Assembly (NCBI GenBank): GCA_032164245.1
Contig: JAVMKO010000001.1
Coordinates: forward strand, 17,211,603 to 17,275,602
Source: Sternotherus odoratus
Taxonomy: Eukaryota; Chordata; Testudines; Kinosternidae
Direction of reading: 5' to 3'
DNA: 64,000 bases
Shown here: positions 21,258 to 33,738 of the stretch, piece by piece
Layout: the number at the start of each line of letters is the position of its first letter
Numbering within the stretch: the stretch's first letter is position 1
Program-made: the position numbers and the translations under genes
The notes under the pieces: generated by a model
Database searches by the model: none
The model's input: only the letters and a program-made list of their open reading frames with translations
Told to the model about the DNA's origin: nothing

Positions 21258-23900
21258 AAATTGTCATCTTTAAATGGTTATTAAAACTGATAGCAATAAT
21301 GTCCTGTTAAGATAACTGCTGAGCAATGATTTATTAAAATTACACTTAATAGTTACTTATAAACCTAAAGCAAATCACATTGCCAGTACAAGATGCAGTG
21401 TATGATGCAGATTGATCAGGAAAATACTCCATGTGACGGATACATCCATTTATGTAACATAGAGTATTGCAGATGTGCATTTTTTTTAAAGTGTGGCTCA
21501 AACATTGCTAATAAGACATATGTGCTGGAGTAGTGAATATCTTCTACCTTGTCTAGTTCATCTCATTAAGGAACCTTTACAGATTTACTTTAAAGATTTA
21601 TAATAACAAAATGCTGAGTTCCTAAATCCACAGAAAGTTTGAAATTTTCTGGGCTTCAGATCTCAGACCTGGACGTTAGTTACACTCTCTCACTCATGCT
21701 CACACTCAAACATGCCCAGTTTATGGTGTATGATCATTTAATATGAGTTGTACAGATGCACCAAGTATAAAGTCTTAATATGATGAACCCACTGTTCCTG
21801 TAACACTATTTCACTTTAGATCAGTATTTCTTAAATGTGTTGCCTAACAAGATTTGACAAAACTTTCCTTCCCCTCCCCTCTTCTTTTACATAATTTAGC
21901 TTATTTAAATATTCTGGCTATGAATTAGCTTCTTTTGCTCCGTATTTATTGTTGTTTTCCATTGCCTTGAAATGGGCACTGAAAAAATGTAGTAAAATGG
22001 GTTGCAGGTAGTCTTGGTGCATGTCAATTTGATAAAATACAATTGCGCACTCTCCTAAAATTCTATTTGAGTTTATAGCTCTTTATTCATTGGTAAGCTA
22101 CAGCATTTTAGTCAGGAATATCCAAGGCTCACAATACAAACAGTCTGTTCCCTGAAGGGTGTACTAGCTAAACGAGACAGACGTAGAGTAAACAGGATGC
22201 ACTGAGAATACCAAGAGAGAGGGAATAAATGTGATTTATATTTCATGTTTAAATTTTGTTTATTCTTTTGATTTTACTTAGGTGTCCTTGCTTGAACAGC
22301 ACATTTCTAAAGAGACTAGCGAATGTAACAGTGCCTTTTGTGAATCCAATGACCATCTTGGGCTACCTTTTGACTTCAGATATAGCCTTGAACAATGGGT
22401 GTTGCATAGTCTGCAGGTTACCCCTGAAAAGCATTGTGAATGAGAGAGAGACAGCCCTCTGAATCACAGTTCCCTCTCTGCTGCCCCCTGTAGCAATCTG
22501 CATGGTACTTGGAGGAAGGAGCACAGGCTGAAAGAGGAAAAAGTTTAGAGGAGGCGCCAGGAGGTGAGTCTGCCTGCATGCAGAATGAATGCTAAGTGCA
22601 GTTGCAGCACCTCAGTAAATAGATCTCTGAATAAAGAGCCAGTTTTACAAGCATGGAGTCTTCTCATGTCATTACACACCATGCAATATATGAAACACCC
22701 CTTTATGCTGAAGGGAGAGGAAGATCGTAGTAATTTGCTGTTGGCCCATACGAGCACCAACTGTGACACACCTTGCATGGGCTCAGCTATGCTGGCCAAT
22801 GAATAGGGAAGGCAGATCCAGTGATCTGGCCATTCCATGCCCCTTCCTGCCAAATGCTCACTCTTCCTTGCCCACATGCTCTTGGGAGAAAGTAAGAGGG
22901 TGTGTAGTCCCACTTATTTCTGTGCACCCCACCCACATATGGGGAATGGGATGGATGGAATTACCTGTTTCATGTGTTGGTACAATGTGAGTACCTGGGT
23001 ACTGGAAATACTGCTCTAAGACCTCAATTTTGAGAGGAATGAAGCACTGATAACTTCCTATTTGGAGGATTGTAGGCTCAAGCCCTTGAGTGATTATTTC
23101 CCAGGTATTTCAATTGCATTTGAAGCAGAGATGGTAAATTCATCCTGCAAATAATCTGAAAACAGTGCAGTAAAAATCCAGCCTGTGCCTCTTCACTTGT
23201 CATTTTAGATATTGTTAGGAAATGACTGCAGCAGAGCACTGTCCTTCAGTACAAGCTAGTGTAACAGCAGTCGTGCATCCAGATTCTTTCAAATCCAGAT
23301 TGTTTCGGGGACATAATGCAAACTGCTTTAATGCACAAACATTTACTTGCCTACCATGGAAGCTGCTTCCAATTCTGCCCTTGAACACAGCTGTGAACTT
23401 TCCACTCCATTGCCTAGAGACATGTTTTCCAAGACAGCCACATAAATGGTTCATTTATAGGAAGGCGTATATGATCTTGGTGTTGAAATTTTGGGAATTG
23501 ATTATGCAGACTTTAGTGTGGATATGATGATTCTCATGATGTTTTGGAATTAATTTTAATCCTCCCTGCAATTATGGTCTTCATAGTATTCTGTTTTGAA
23601 GCATCTCTGTCTGCCACTCTTTAAAAAAAAAGTCATTTACGAAGGCATCTGCAGTCTGTGGTTTTTGATGTAGCATTTTAGCAGCCGTTGATATATTTAT
23701 TGAATTTTTACCTAAGTCCATGCTTATTTCAGAATCAAATAATTATAAAGACAAAAATAATCTATTTTTATTTTAAATTGCCTATGAAGGTGAATTTGAA
23801 CATGTTTACTATTTGTATTACTATAGCAGCTGGTATCATTCCAATGGAATGTACCTACCCTGAAGACTTTCCAATCTAAATAAAAAAGACAGAAAAAAGG
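21258..23900. other. Intron stretch, no recognised feature
   Basis: Largely unique-looking. The 22.5-22.9 kb part is less AT-rich and has overlapping frames up to 122 codons on the minus strand, but none shows a known domain. Confidence 0.4.
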
Positions 23901-23904
23901 AGAA

Positions 23905-24035
23905 AAGAAAGTATTCTTATCCCTGTTTCATTGCTACAGATCTGAGACAGAGAATACCCAAGGTCACACAGGAAGTTGAGGCAGAACCAGAACCATTATC
24001 CGGTGTCTCATTCAGTGCTTTAACTACAAAGCTAG
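23905..24035 (-). repeat. MIR-type SINE
   Basis: CTTATCCCTGTTTCATTGCT, CCCAAGGTCACACAGGAAGT and GAGGCAGAACCAGAACCATT form the reverse MIR core. Confidence 0.7.
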
Positions 24036-24117
24036 CCTTCTTTTGATTTATTTGTAGAAACTCTTCTGTTTATCTTTTTAATCATTTCCCCTAGATTCTC
24101 AATGATTAACAAAAATC

Positions 24118-24240
24118 ATTGGGATATTGGAATAAGAGTTGGAGAAGTCCTGTTAGGTTGTCTAGTCCATTCTGCAACTTTGTAGAAAAGCTCACCATTT
24201 TATTATTTTCCAGTGTTCTGTCCAGTTCTATTGTAAATAA
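24118..24240 (-). repeat. Degenerate CR1-group 3' end
   Basis: GGGATATTGGAATAAGAGTTGG, then GTTAGGTTGTCTAGTCCATT, fits an old CR1 end in reverse. Confidence 0.5.
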
Positions 24241-24464
24241 CCTAAAAAGAAATTAACACAGCTTGAATTGAGAAAATGGTGATGTTGGCCTTTGAAATTG
24301 AAGACCAGAAGACATGCCATAAAAATAAAGTTAAGGAGGATTTTGATTTGGGAAGATGATGGGGTGTGTGGACATAGTCCAATAGATGTGGCGAGAGCTA
24401 AGGGACCAGAACCTGAACTAATATTAATCAGCTTAGCTCCATTGACTTTGCTAGGAACCTCTTG

Positions 24465-24540
24465 GTGAAATTCTATGACCTGTGTTATGTAGGACATCAA
24501 ACTAAATGATCATAATTGTCTTTTCTGGCCTAAAGCATTA
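24465..24540 (+). repeat. CR1 3' end fragment
   Basis: GGTGAAATTCTATGACCTGT GTTATGTAGGACATC, then AAATGATCATAATTG, is the typical CR1 3' end in forward direction. Confidence 0.65.
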
Positions 24541-24799
24541 TTAATTCATGAAGCATTTTGTTTTTATTTACTGCTAATATTTTCATGAAAAAATATGAGA
24601 TATGAATAATTGGTTGAAGATGTGGGGAGAGTAAGCCATAAGAAACTTTGGAAGCATTAGCAAATTTATGGTAAACCATAAGAAAATTTGGAACCATAAG
24701 AAAATTTCTAAATAATTGTGCAATAAACAATGAGGGTGAGCTAACATAACATTTGACTGATAAGACTCTTCTGCTGATTGAGGTCAAGAGGGAATAGAA

Positions 24800-25620
24800 C
24801 AGGGGTGGGCAAACTTTTGGCCTGAGGGCCACATTGGGGTTTAAAATTGCACGGAGGGCCAGGTAGGGAAGGCTGTGCCTTGCCAAACAGCCTGCCCCTG
24901 CCCCTGAGCTAACCCTCCACTTCCCACCCCCTGACTGCCCCCCTCAGAACTCCCAACCCATCCAGCCCATCCTCCTTGTCCCCTGATCGCCCCCCCTCCA
25001 GAGACCCCCCGACTCTAATTGCTGCCCCAGAACCCCACTCCCTATCTAAGCTCCCCTGTTCTTTGTTCCCTGACTTTCCCCTCCTGAGATCCCCCCCCCA
25101 ACCCTTCCCCCGGGTACCCCATCCGCCATCTAAGCCCCCCTGCTTTGTTCCCTAACTACCCCCTCCCAAGATCCCCCCACCCTAACCACCCCCACCCCGG
25201 AACTCCACCACCTAACCATTCCCTTTGCTTACCTTAGTCCACCGGGCGCTCCTCTGGGGGGGGGAGGGGAGGCTCCCTCCAGCCAGGGAGCGTGGGGCAA
25301 GCCCGGCAAGGGAGTGCTGGGCCCAGCAGCTTCCCACGCTCGGCCCGGCCCCTGGCTCTAGAGCATGGGGACTCGCGCGCGGCTCCCTGTGCTCCACCCG
25401 GCCCCCAGCCAGGGAACGTGGGACGAGCCCAGCCAGGGAGTGCAAGGAGCCACAGCATGCTGCGCTTGTCCCAGCCCCGGCCAGTGTGCGCGGGGCCCAG
25501 CGGCTCCCCGCACTCCACCCGGCCCCTGGCCAGGGAGCACGTGGCGGGCCCGGCCAGGGAGCAGGGGAGGCCGTGGCATGCTGAGCTTGTCCCAGCTCCT
25601 GGCGCTCCACCTAGAGAGGC
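24800..25620. mobile_element. hAT-type element, left end clear, right end lost
   Basis: Starts CAGGGGTGGGCAAACTTTTG, a well-known hAT terminal repeat. The interior is C-rich (24890-25210), then GC-rich with degenerate tandem units around CCAGGGAGCGTGGGGCAAGC (25270-25560). No right terminal repeat; the next element begins near 25640. Overlapping open frames on both strands come from the GC-rich tandem units. Confidence 0.65.
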
Positions 25621-25639
25621 TTCAGCCAGTTCTCTCCAG

Positions 25640-26573
25640 CTGCCCAGTCTTGCACCCTAGGACTGTACCGTCTTATACTGCTCAAGGCTCAGCTGGGCAA
25701 TGCGAGTTCATTAAGTAGCTTGCCACTCCCTCAGCATGGACTGAACACACACTAGCTTTTGGAAACTAAGCTGAGATGTCCCAAATCACACTGTTTTAGA
25801 TAAAATATAAAACAGATTTATTAACTACAGAAAGATAGATGCTAAGTGATTATAAGTGGTAGGCATAAAAGCCAGAGAGATTTACCTTAAGAAAATGAAA
25901 GGTAAACACACTTTCAAATTCTAAACTTTTGGTCTAAGCAAGAGTTAAAACATACAGCTTTTCTCACCGTAACAGATGGTACAAACAGGTTACAGTTTTT
26001 CAGTACACAAGCTGGGACTACCTTCCAGCCTGGGATCACCCTTCCCTAGTTCAAAGTCTTTGTCTGCCAGACCTTCCTCTAGGTGCTGAGATGAAAGACA
26101 GGTGGGGGGGGGAGAGAGAGGCTAAGTGATGATGTCATTGTCTCTCTTTTTATACTTTTTCCAGCTTGCTAAAAGCATCCTTGCTGTGTTGCAGGGATCA
26201 GGCAGTCCCTATTGATCAAGCAGTCTCCATTGCATATGTGCTCTCTCTGAGAAGTCTCTGGGATGGCCATTGGGAGAGTGGATTCCCTTTAATGGACCAT
26301 CAGCACATGTCTGGCTGGTCCTTCATTGTAACTGAAAGGTTGGCTGTGGGCGTCCCCCGGCATCTCAGCATATTTCAGTAACACACATAGAGAGTAGTGC
26401 TTCATAACTTCACATCTAATGACAACACATACAATCCAACAGGTTATTATACAGCAGATCAAGACTTTTAAAATGATACCTGACAAGGTATAGTTTATAT
26501 AAAACAAATAATAATATCGCAGTGGTGATATATAGGGATTCCAGGGAGCTTACTTTGAGGTACAAGGTGTCAC
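25640..26573 (-). mobile_element. Probable LTR in reverse orientation
   Basis: Read on the minus strand it starts TGTGACACCTTGTACCTCAA and has an LTR-like composition, including a poly-C/CT tract (26103-26120 region) and TATA-like AAAGTATAAAAAGAGA at about 26145-26160. The far border and the target duplication were not resolved. Confidence 0.5.
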
Positions 26574-27035
26574 AGAAGTGTTGTAGGCAAATGAGAAGAG
26601 ACTGACTATTTCTGAGGGATTATTATTTTCTACCTTTAAAAATAGGAAGATTATATTTGGTAAAGTCAACATTGTACAGTTGCTTTGAGTGATGTAGGAG
26701 GGTGAATTTTATAAAAGCTAAAATTACTTTTTAAAAATTAATATGATCTAAAAGTAAAATTTGGCCAGAATATTAGACATGCACAAATTCCAAGAATTTG
26801 GGAGTGATTTGGCTGAGATGAAGTATTTAAAAGGGCTTTTTGTTAAAACATGAAGCATAGGTCATACAGAATGCTCAGAAATAAATATTTGAGCATAGAT
26901 CATAGCTTGTATCAATTAATACTCTTTTAAAGTGCTGCACTCAAAGGAAGCGTGATCAGCATCTAGGATACTCTGTGTGGTAGGATTTTATGGATTGTTC
27001 CTGACTATGCACAGTCTGACACACATCTGCATGGA
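26574..27035. other. Intron stretch, no recognised feature
   Basis: AT-rich, no gene or repeat end seen. Confidence 0.45.
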
Positions 27036-27086
27036 GTAGACTCTTAGACTTTTAAGGCCAGAAGGGACCATCATGATCATGTAGTC

Positions 27087-27892
27087 CAGGGGTCTAAAAC
27101 TCAGTTTGCCTTAGGGCTAGTGCCAGTCCTCAAATCCGCCCAGCGGGCCAATAATGTCACTCAGGCCGCCCAGAACCCCAAAGCTCTGGGAGGGAGTTTG
27201 GGTTGGGGAGGAGGTCTGGGGTAGGGGATTGAGATGCAGGCTCTAGAAGGGAGTTTGGGTGCAGAAGGGGTGAGAAATTGGGCTCTGGGAGGGAGTTTGG
27301 GTGAGGGAGAGGGTCTGAGGTGCAGGCTCTGGGATGGAGTTTGGGTGCTGGGTGCAGGCTGTGGGCTGGGGAAGGGGTGCAGGAGGAGGGTGTGGGGTTG
27401 CAGACTGGGAGAGAGTTTGGGAGTGGGAGGGGGTGTGGGAAGAGGGTTGGTGTGCAGGTGCTGGGAGGGAGTTTGGGGGTGCGGGGTGTGTGGGAAGGGG
27501 GTGGAGGTGCAGGCTCTGGGAGGAGGTTGGGAGGTGCAGCACTTACCTGGGGCTCCGGGGCGGGGCAGAGGGCCTCTGTGCTCTGCTGACCCCAGGCACT
27601 GCCCCTGCAGCTTCCCATTGGCCATGCTCAGGGTGGGGGAAGAGCATGGAGACACAGCCGCGCCCCGCCCACAGGGAGGGGCCAGCAGATACATGGAGTG
27701 AGCAGGCAGAAGCTGCTCAGCTCTGCTGTGCTGCCGGTGATGGGCAGTGCCCCAAGCCATTGTAAATCCCCTGCAGGAGGCAGGCGGGGCCAAGGGAGAG
27801 ACCCAGCCCTAAAATTGCTGGAGCCCCATGGGCCACATTGGGGAGATTCTCAAGCCGCAGGCGGCCCACGGGCCGGGAGTTTGAGTCCCCTG
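27087..27892. mobile_element. hAT-type element inserted in CR1, with minisatellite
   Basis: Inverted ends CAGGGGTCTAAAACTC and (reverse) CAGGGGACTCAAACTC; flanking 8-bp duplications ATGTAGTC and ATCTAGTC (7 of 8). The interior 27182-27540 is a G-rich minisatellite of about eight irregular units, each with CTGGGAGGGAGTTTGGG and ending GTGCAG. No transposase. Confidence 0.85.
27182..27540. repeat. G-rich minisatellite
   Basis: About eight units of 32 to 57 bp, each starting near GCTCTGGGAGGGAGTTTGGG and ending TGCAG. It produces proline-rich minus-strand open frames that are not genes. Confidence 0.85.
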
Positions 27893-28076
27893 ATCTAGTC
27901 TAACCTACACATTGCAGGCCACAGAATCTCACCTACCCACTCCTGTAATAGATCCGTAACCTCTGACTGAACTACTGAAATCCTCAAATCATGATCTAAC
28001 AACTGCAAGTTACAGTTAATCCACAATTTACATTAGTTAAATCTGCAAGTGTCCCGTGTCCTATGCTGCAGATGAA

Positions 28077-28103
28077 GGCAAAAACAAACAAACAAACAAA
28101 CCC
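28077..28103. repeat. (AAAC)n microsatellite
   Basis: GCAAAAACAAACAAACAAAC run, inside the CR1. Confidence 0.85.
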
Positions 28104-29275
28104 CAACAACCCCCAAAAAAACACCCCACCAGGGTCTCTGCCAATCTGACCTTGGGGAAAATTCCTTCCCAACCCCAAACATGGCAATCAGTTAGACCCT
28201 GAGCATATGGGCAAGACCCACCAGACAAACACCTAGGAAAGAATTCTTTCTCTTTCTCTCGCTTCCAACTGATAAATCCACAGTTTATAGCAAAAATTCT
28301 TGTTCGTTCCTAAGAGCATGAGTTTGCATCTCCGATCCTCCTCCATATTGGCAATACCTCCCAACTTTTTGTCATGCACAAATTTTATTAGCACACTCCC
28401 ACTTTTTGTGAGGAGGTCAATAATAATGTTAAATAAGATTGGTTCCAAGACTGATCCCTGAGGAACACCACTAGTAACCTCACTCCACCCTGACAGTTGA
28501 TCTTTCAGTCTAACCCTTTGTAATCTCCCCTTTAATCAGTTCCTTATCCACCTTTCAGTTCTCATATTAATCCCCATCTTCTCCAATTTTACTAACAACT
28601 TCCCATGTGGAATTGTATCAAATGCCTTACTGAAATCCAGCTGTATTAGATCTACTGCATTGCCTTTGTCTAAAAAATCAGTTATCTTCTCAGAGTAGTA
28701 GATCTGATTCGTCTGGCACAATCTCCCTTTTGTAAAACTATGTTGTATTTTATCCCAATTACTATTTACCTCTATATCCTTAACAACTTTCTATTTTGAA
28801 ATGTGTTCTAAAACGCTGCATACAATTGAGGTCAAACTAATGGGCCTATAGTTTCCCAAATCACATATATTCCCTTTCTTAAAAATAGATACTAAATTAG
28901 CAATTCTCCAGTCATAGAGTAAGACCCCCCCGATTTTACAGATTCATTCCAAATCCAGTAGCAAGGATTTTTAATTACATGTGTGAATTTCTTTAATATT
29001 CTTGGATGGAGATTATCTGGGACCCGTGATTTAGTCCCATTAATCTGTTTGAGTTTTACTTGCACCTCAGATGCGGAAATTACTTCTTCCATATCCTCAT
29101 TCCCATTAGTCACCCTCTCACACTACCCCTAAGCTCCTCGTTACCCTTATGAAAAACTGAGGCAAAATAACACTTTACTTATTTACTTTAATTTTATATA
29201 GCAGAAGCCATAACATCAGGAAATGGTTATATTTAACCCTTTTATTATAGTTTTAAATTCTGGTTAATATTTTGG

Positions 29276-29446
29276 GACCTGATTCTCCTTTACCACAACT
29301 TTTTCACACTGGTGTAATGTTGCTGATTTCTGTGGAGCAACTGCTAACTTATACTGAGAGGAGTCTCAAGTACATTGACTTCAGTAGAATTAGTCCTAAT
29401 TTACACTCCTATGAATGAGGTCTGAATCAGGTCCTTCACTTGTAGA
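29276..29446. repeat. Foldback element with 'GGACCTGATTC' ends
   Basis: GGACCTGATTCTC on the left and GAATCAGGTCC on the right are inverted; the interior has TCACACTGGTGTAATG and a diverged counterpart AATTTACACTCC. Confidence 0.6.
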
Positions 29447-31582
29447 TTTGACCTTATATTCTTAGTTGAAGGTGTATTTGTTTCATTTGCATCTGCATGA
29501 GTCTAGGCGATTACTTCAGTCTGTGCATAGTTATACTCGTGATACCTGCTGAAAATCAACTCGTATGATTGTCAGAGTTTATAAGATTTATTTTCACATT
29601 AGAGATCAAGAAAACATCTGCTTTTAGGCAAGCTGAAGCATTACAGTATAGGCTGCCTTTAAACAGATTACAAGCACATTTCAACAAGAGAAATTGGAAA
29701 CGAATTTCAGTGATTACTGGCTTGAAGTTTTCACAAGAAAAAATGGCTCAGTCATATAAATTGCTAAATTATAGCAGCATCCTGTAATGTCATCTTAGTT
29801 TGTTCCTGTCACAGGAACACTGAGATAAGAATGCAAACATAGGGCCAGATTTTGTTTCTGGATACATATTAGCAGCTCTCATTGATTTAATTGGAGGAAA
29901 AGATGGACATTCTCGTATAAAACACAGGTATTCGGTGTAAATGTGTGTCCAACAATTACTAACACGTATATGTTGACCCACCAAGACCTTGAACAATATG
30001 CAGCATGGTGCCTAGTGCTTAACTCTAACTCTGGGTCCGCATTTGTCAGAAACCCCAGACATTTTTTGGGTGGGATAGCGCTAAGCTGAGAGAGTGGGTG
30101 GCATTTTTCTATCCCTGTCAACTGCAACTGCTGCCTCCCTTCCCCACCCCCTTCAAGGCTGAAAAGCTGTAGCATAAAGAAGTGGACATATATCTTTCTC
30201 ACTGCAGCAACTGAAGGAGGGAAGCCGTCATCCAGAAGTACTGGAGGGGAGGCAGGAAAGTGTATTGTGTACAAAGTCTGGCTCACTCCAGCCTGGAGTA
30301 ACAACACTGTATTTATTTACTTTATTAATTGTATACCCTGTCTATTACCATGGCAGCTGCAAGCACATCAAGAAGTGGTGACCTGTGGCAACTCTTATTA
30401 TAGTTATAGTTAATAAGTAACATTTTCCAGAGCTCCTAAGTAACTTTCCTCCATTTTCACCTGGTTACTAGATAATGAGGTATGTCTGCTGGGGATAAAA
30501 CTATCCTTTACAGCACTTCTAATCACTGCTCCCATCTCTTGCCATATAAAAACTTGCCTCCTGGGAAAGGATTCAGATACCAATCATATGAAAGAAGGAA
30601 CAAAAATGAAATATAAAATAATACTGAGTGGCTGACATTTAGTTGGTAAACCAAGTGACAAAACGGGATCATCTACAGTGACCCTGATTAGCATGAGTCT
30701 CAAACTAAAGAACTTGAATCAGGAAACTGAAGTCAGTGGATGAGTTCTTTGCTTTTAAAAATTAGACCACTTATTTAGGTGTCAAACTATGGGTAAGTGA
30801 CTTAACTTCAGACCATCATTTTTAAAAATCTTGTCTTTGGTCTTCAGTCTATACCACCCATAGACACTGTGAACAATATGCACAACCCTCATCTAGCACT
30901 ATTTTGGGGTGAAAAGAGCTCCCTCCCTCTTCCCCAGAGCTGATTCAGAGAATCAAAGTGGGTGGGAAAAGGGGAGGGGGAGAGGGAGGAGGAATTAAAT
31001 GTCTTCTGGTTCTCCCCCGTAAGATGGGACTCCATGTCATTTCCAATGCATGGTCATGCTGTAAACACTCAGTTGGGCCTTAAACAAGTTGCTTGTGCTG
31101 CAGAACAAATAAGTTATTTAACAGATCTTTCAATCCTCCACTATAGCAACTTATTTTGGGTCTGAGTTTGGCACCCTCACTCACATGAAGTAGTATCTTA
31201 CTGCCCAAGTAAGTGAATTCAGAAGGATTACTCATGCGGTAAGGTACTACTCAGCATGAGCAAGTGCCACAAAAATAAGCCCTTAATCAGTTTAACATTG
31301 GTTCTAATTTATGCAAAACATATGATTGAAATTAACTATGTAGGTCAATTGGAGGATAATCATCCTAGTTGGAATGTTTCACTGGTACAAAAACAGTGAC
31401 TTTCTGAAATAGTGATATGTAGTAGTGATCTCTGTAATTTTAGTAGGGATTTCCCAAGGAAACCAGGTTTGGGTTTTGTAAAGATGGTTCTGATCCAGGT
31501 TCCCATTAATCTGCTCTACCAAGTTACAAATAAAAAGTTCTTGTTTTGATCTGTCCTTAAATTTCAGATTCTGAGATGTGAC
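29447..31582. other. Intron stretch, no recognised feature
   Basis: No gene; the 142-codon minus-strand frame at 29879-30307 has no known motif. Confidence 0.4.
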
Positions 31583-32505
31583 ATGAATCCATTAATTGTT
31601 GTACAGCACCTCATTGTGCTAGGTGCTGTACAAATACAGAATAAAAATGGTCCTTGTCCCAAAGAGCTTACAAGAGATAGCAAATGGATACAGATAAATG
31701 ATTATGATAGAGTACATGTAAATAATGGACATCATGGTAGGCAGTGGTCTCAGCACACAAGTAGCCCAACTATGCTCAAGAAGATGTCAGAGAGACTGGC
31801 TGAGGTTTTAATTTGGACTGAAGGAGGCAGGTGTAGAGTAGAGAGGTATCTCTGAGTCATCAGCATAGAGATGGTAGGTGAATTTGTGTTTGCAGATGAG
31901 ATTATCAGAGAGAAGGTGTAGAGATAGACGAGAAGGCGGACCAATGACCTGTAGAAAGTTGGAGGATGTAATGAGAAGGATCTTCCAGAGCTGATGCTAA
32001 AGGACTGATTAGAGAGGTAGGAAGAGAACCAGGAGAGGAAAGAATCATGGAAACCAATAGAGAACAAGATTGGTCAGTGTGTCAAAGGTGGTTGACAGGT
32101 CATAAAGGAGGATAAGGATGGAGACATGGTTCTAAGCTTTTTCTAGGAAGAGGACTTTGATGAGAGTGTTTTCAGCAGAGTGCAAGGGGTGGAAGCCAGA
32201 TTTAAGAGGGACTACTTTGGAATTGGAGGAGAAGAATTCTATATACCAGTTGTAGCTAGCACATTCAATGAGCTTAGAAATGAAAAGGAAATGGGGCAAT
32301 AGATAAGAGGCAAGTAGGAGGCCTTTTTTTAAGATGGAAAAGAGTAAAGCATAACTGTATTTTGAGGGGATAGAGCTAACAACCAGTGAGAAGTTAAGGA
32401 GAAGAGAGAGGGAAAGGATGAGAATGGTCTCAAGGGAGATCAGGAGATGGGATAGGATGGGGTCAATGGGGCAAGTGGAAAGGTTAGAAGAGATGAGCAA
32501 ATAAG
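31583..32505 (-). mobile_element. L2-type LINE remnant with reverse transcriptase
   Basis: Minus-strand pieces read CPIDPILSHLL, SLLLNFSLVVSSIPSKYSYA, SKVVPLKSGFHPLHSAENTL IKV and FLSWFSSYLSNQSFSISSGR, the order of L2-type reverse transcriptase; the catalytic YADD region survives only as MLMTQRYLS. The 3' tail is 31583-31680 (GTGCTAGGTGCTGTACAAAT in + text). Frameshifts throughout, an old copy. Confidence 0.8.
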
Positions 32506-32549
32506 AAATGTTCCTTTAGAATCCTGATAAGTTGTCAAGCACTGAATTA

Positions 32550-32655
32550 AAATGTTACATAGATTGTGAACTCTTCAGAGTAGGGTGACTCTCTTTGGTA
32601 TTTTTGTGTCATGTATGGCACTCAACACTGTGTCAGCTCAGAACAAATAATAAAT
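32550..32655 (+). repeat. L2-type 3' tail fragment
   Basis: AGATTGTGAACTCTTCAGAG then GGCACTCAACACTG and AATAATAAATAGTAA: the L2-type tail order. Confidence 0.55.
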
Positions 32656-33476
32656 AGTAATGATGCCTAGGACTGTTACTATCAAAGCACTGCCCTGGCC
32701 AGTTTTACTGGGGTTTCCACTACTGCTGCCACAAAAAAACAACGATACTTTTAAAGCTTTGTGTTGTGATAAAGAGTAAATATGGAAGGTGTGTGGCTGT
32801 GAAACATCTACAAAATAGCAGGTGACAAGTTGAAAAAAGATTAAGGCAATTGACTTTTTCTTGGACTCAGGGTAGGTTTTCCAGTTGGAAATCATTCACT
32901 ATACAATTATGACCTAGGAAATGAACACAACCTATGATATACTTATCTTCTATGATCTAAATGATACAATTAACCAGAACAATCCTATCAAACCAAGTAA
33001 AAAATACTGCAAATGGAGGTCATATACTGCCAATTAATTAACCTAGTGTGGCATGTTCATTTGTCACAGACACAAGAACTGCAAATGCTAATTGTTTCAG
33101 GCAGCTAATTGGGAAACTGTTTGAAAGAACCTGGGAAGGGTAATACCATAGCAACAACTGGTCATGTGACCACGTGGCTGTCAGATATGTGCATAAATAT
33201 ATTTTTTACCAGGTTTAATATCTCCTTAGTCTGGAAACAAATACTGGGGAAAAAACACCTTTTTTACTGCGCCAGGCAAGTGACAATTTTGACAAAATGT
33301 ACTGGGAAAGACCTCATGGCTGAAAAACATAGTTTTGTATTCAGGATACCTGTCTGATGAAGTGCAAGAATATTAAAACCTGAACATCGATTTTCAGACA
33401 CATTCTACTGTATAATCTTTTTGGTGTATTATGTGGCAAACTTTGCCCCTCTGGATCATCACATTCAGGGAGAATA
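32656..33476. other. Intron stretch, no recognised feature
   Basis: No gene or repeat end seen. Confidence 0.45.
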
Positions 33477-33738
33477 GTGTTGCCAACTTTTCAATGTGTC
33501 TCCTGATATTTTTTGATTTTCTTTGAAGATCCAGCTCCTCCAGTCATGTGATTAAGTGATTATCTCAGCTTTTGTTTAAAAAAAAAAGTGTCCAGCCCTC
33601 CTCATTGCAAAGAAAAAATTGAAAGACTCAAAATTCCAACAGGCAAATAAGAGAAGCATAAATGGTTCATTTTTTTAAAAGTTCATGATTTTTATGTCAA
33701 TTTCATGAATTTTGACTGTGTGAAGTTGGCAATACTGG
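33477..33738. mobile_element. MITE with 'GTTGCCAACTT' ends
   Basis: Left AGTGTTGCCAACTTTTC and reverse of the right AGTATTGCCAACTTCAC are inverted repeats. Interior CATGTGATTAAGTGATTATC recurs in the copies at 34640 and, weaker, at 44.5 kb. Confidence 0.65.

Larger units (their letters stand above)
27036..29165 (-). mobile_element. CR1 LINE with reverse transcriptase remnants, split by a hAT
   Basis: The 3' end (minus strand) lies at 27036-27086 (GGCCAGAAGGGACCATCATG in + text) and resumes at 27893 with ATCTAGTCTAACCTACACAT. Upstream the minus strand encodes a decayed reverse transcriptase: VISASEVQVKLKQINGTKSR and PDNLHPRILKKF (28892-29113), VDLIQLDFSKAFDTIPHGKL (28536-28721), and PILFNIIIDLLTKSG with FVHDKKLGG (28233-28448), where the FADD catalytic motif has become FVHD. 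Dead element. Confidence 0.9.

Noticed and set aside
22256..22462. Possible exon after TTTTACTTAG
   Set aside because: The acceptor-like sequence is there, but the reading has no similarity to Piccolo and no good donor follows in frame.
22545..22913. 122-codon minus-strand frame with several overlapping + frames
   Set aside because: No recognised motif; checked as a possible missing PCLO exon but it does not encode zinc-finger cysteines or Piccolo-like sequence.
25212..25718. Overlapping GC-rich open frames of 73 to 132 codons on both strands
   Set aside because: They lie in degenerate tandem units of a hAT element and show no known domain.
27157..27793. Proline-rich open frames up to 210 codons on the minus strand
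   Set aside because: They come from the G-rich minisatellite inside the hAT; overlapping frames on both strands are open, which reflects composition and not coding.
28077..28103. Repeated AAAC units as a possible regularly spaced array
   Set aside because: Simple microsatellite; no spacers as a CRISPR array would need, and this is vertebrate DNA.
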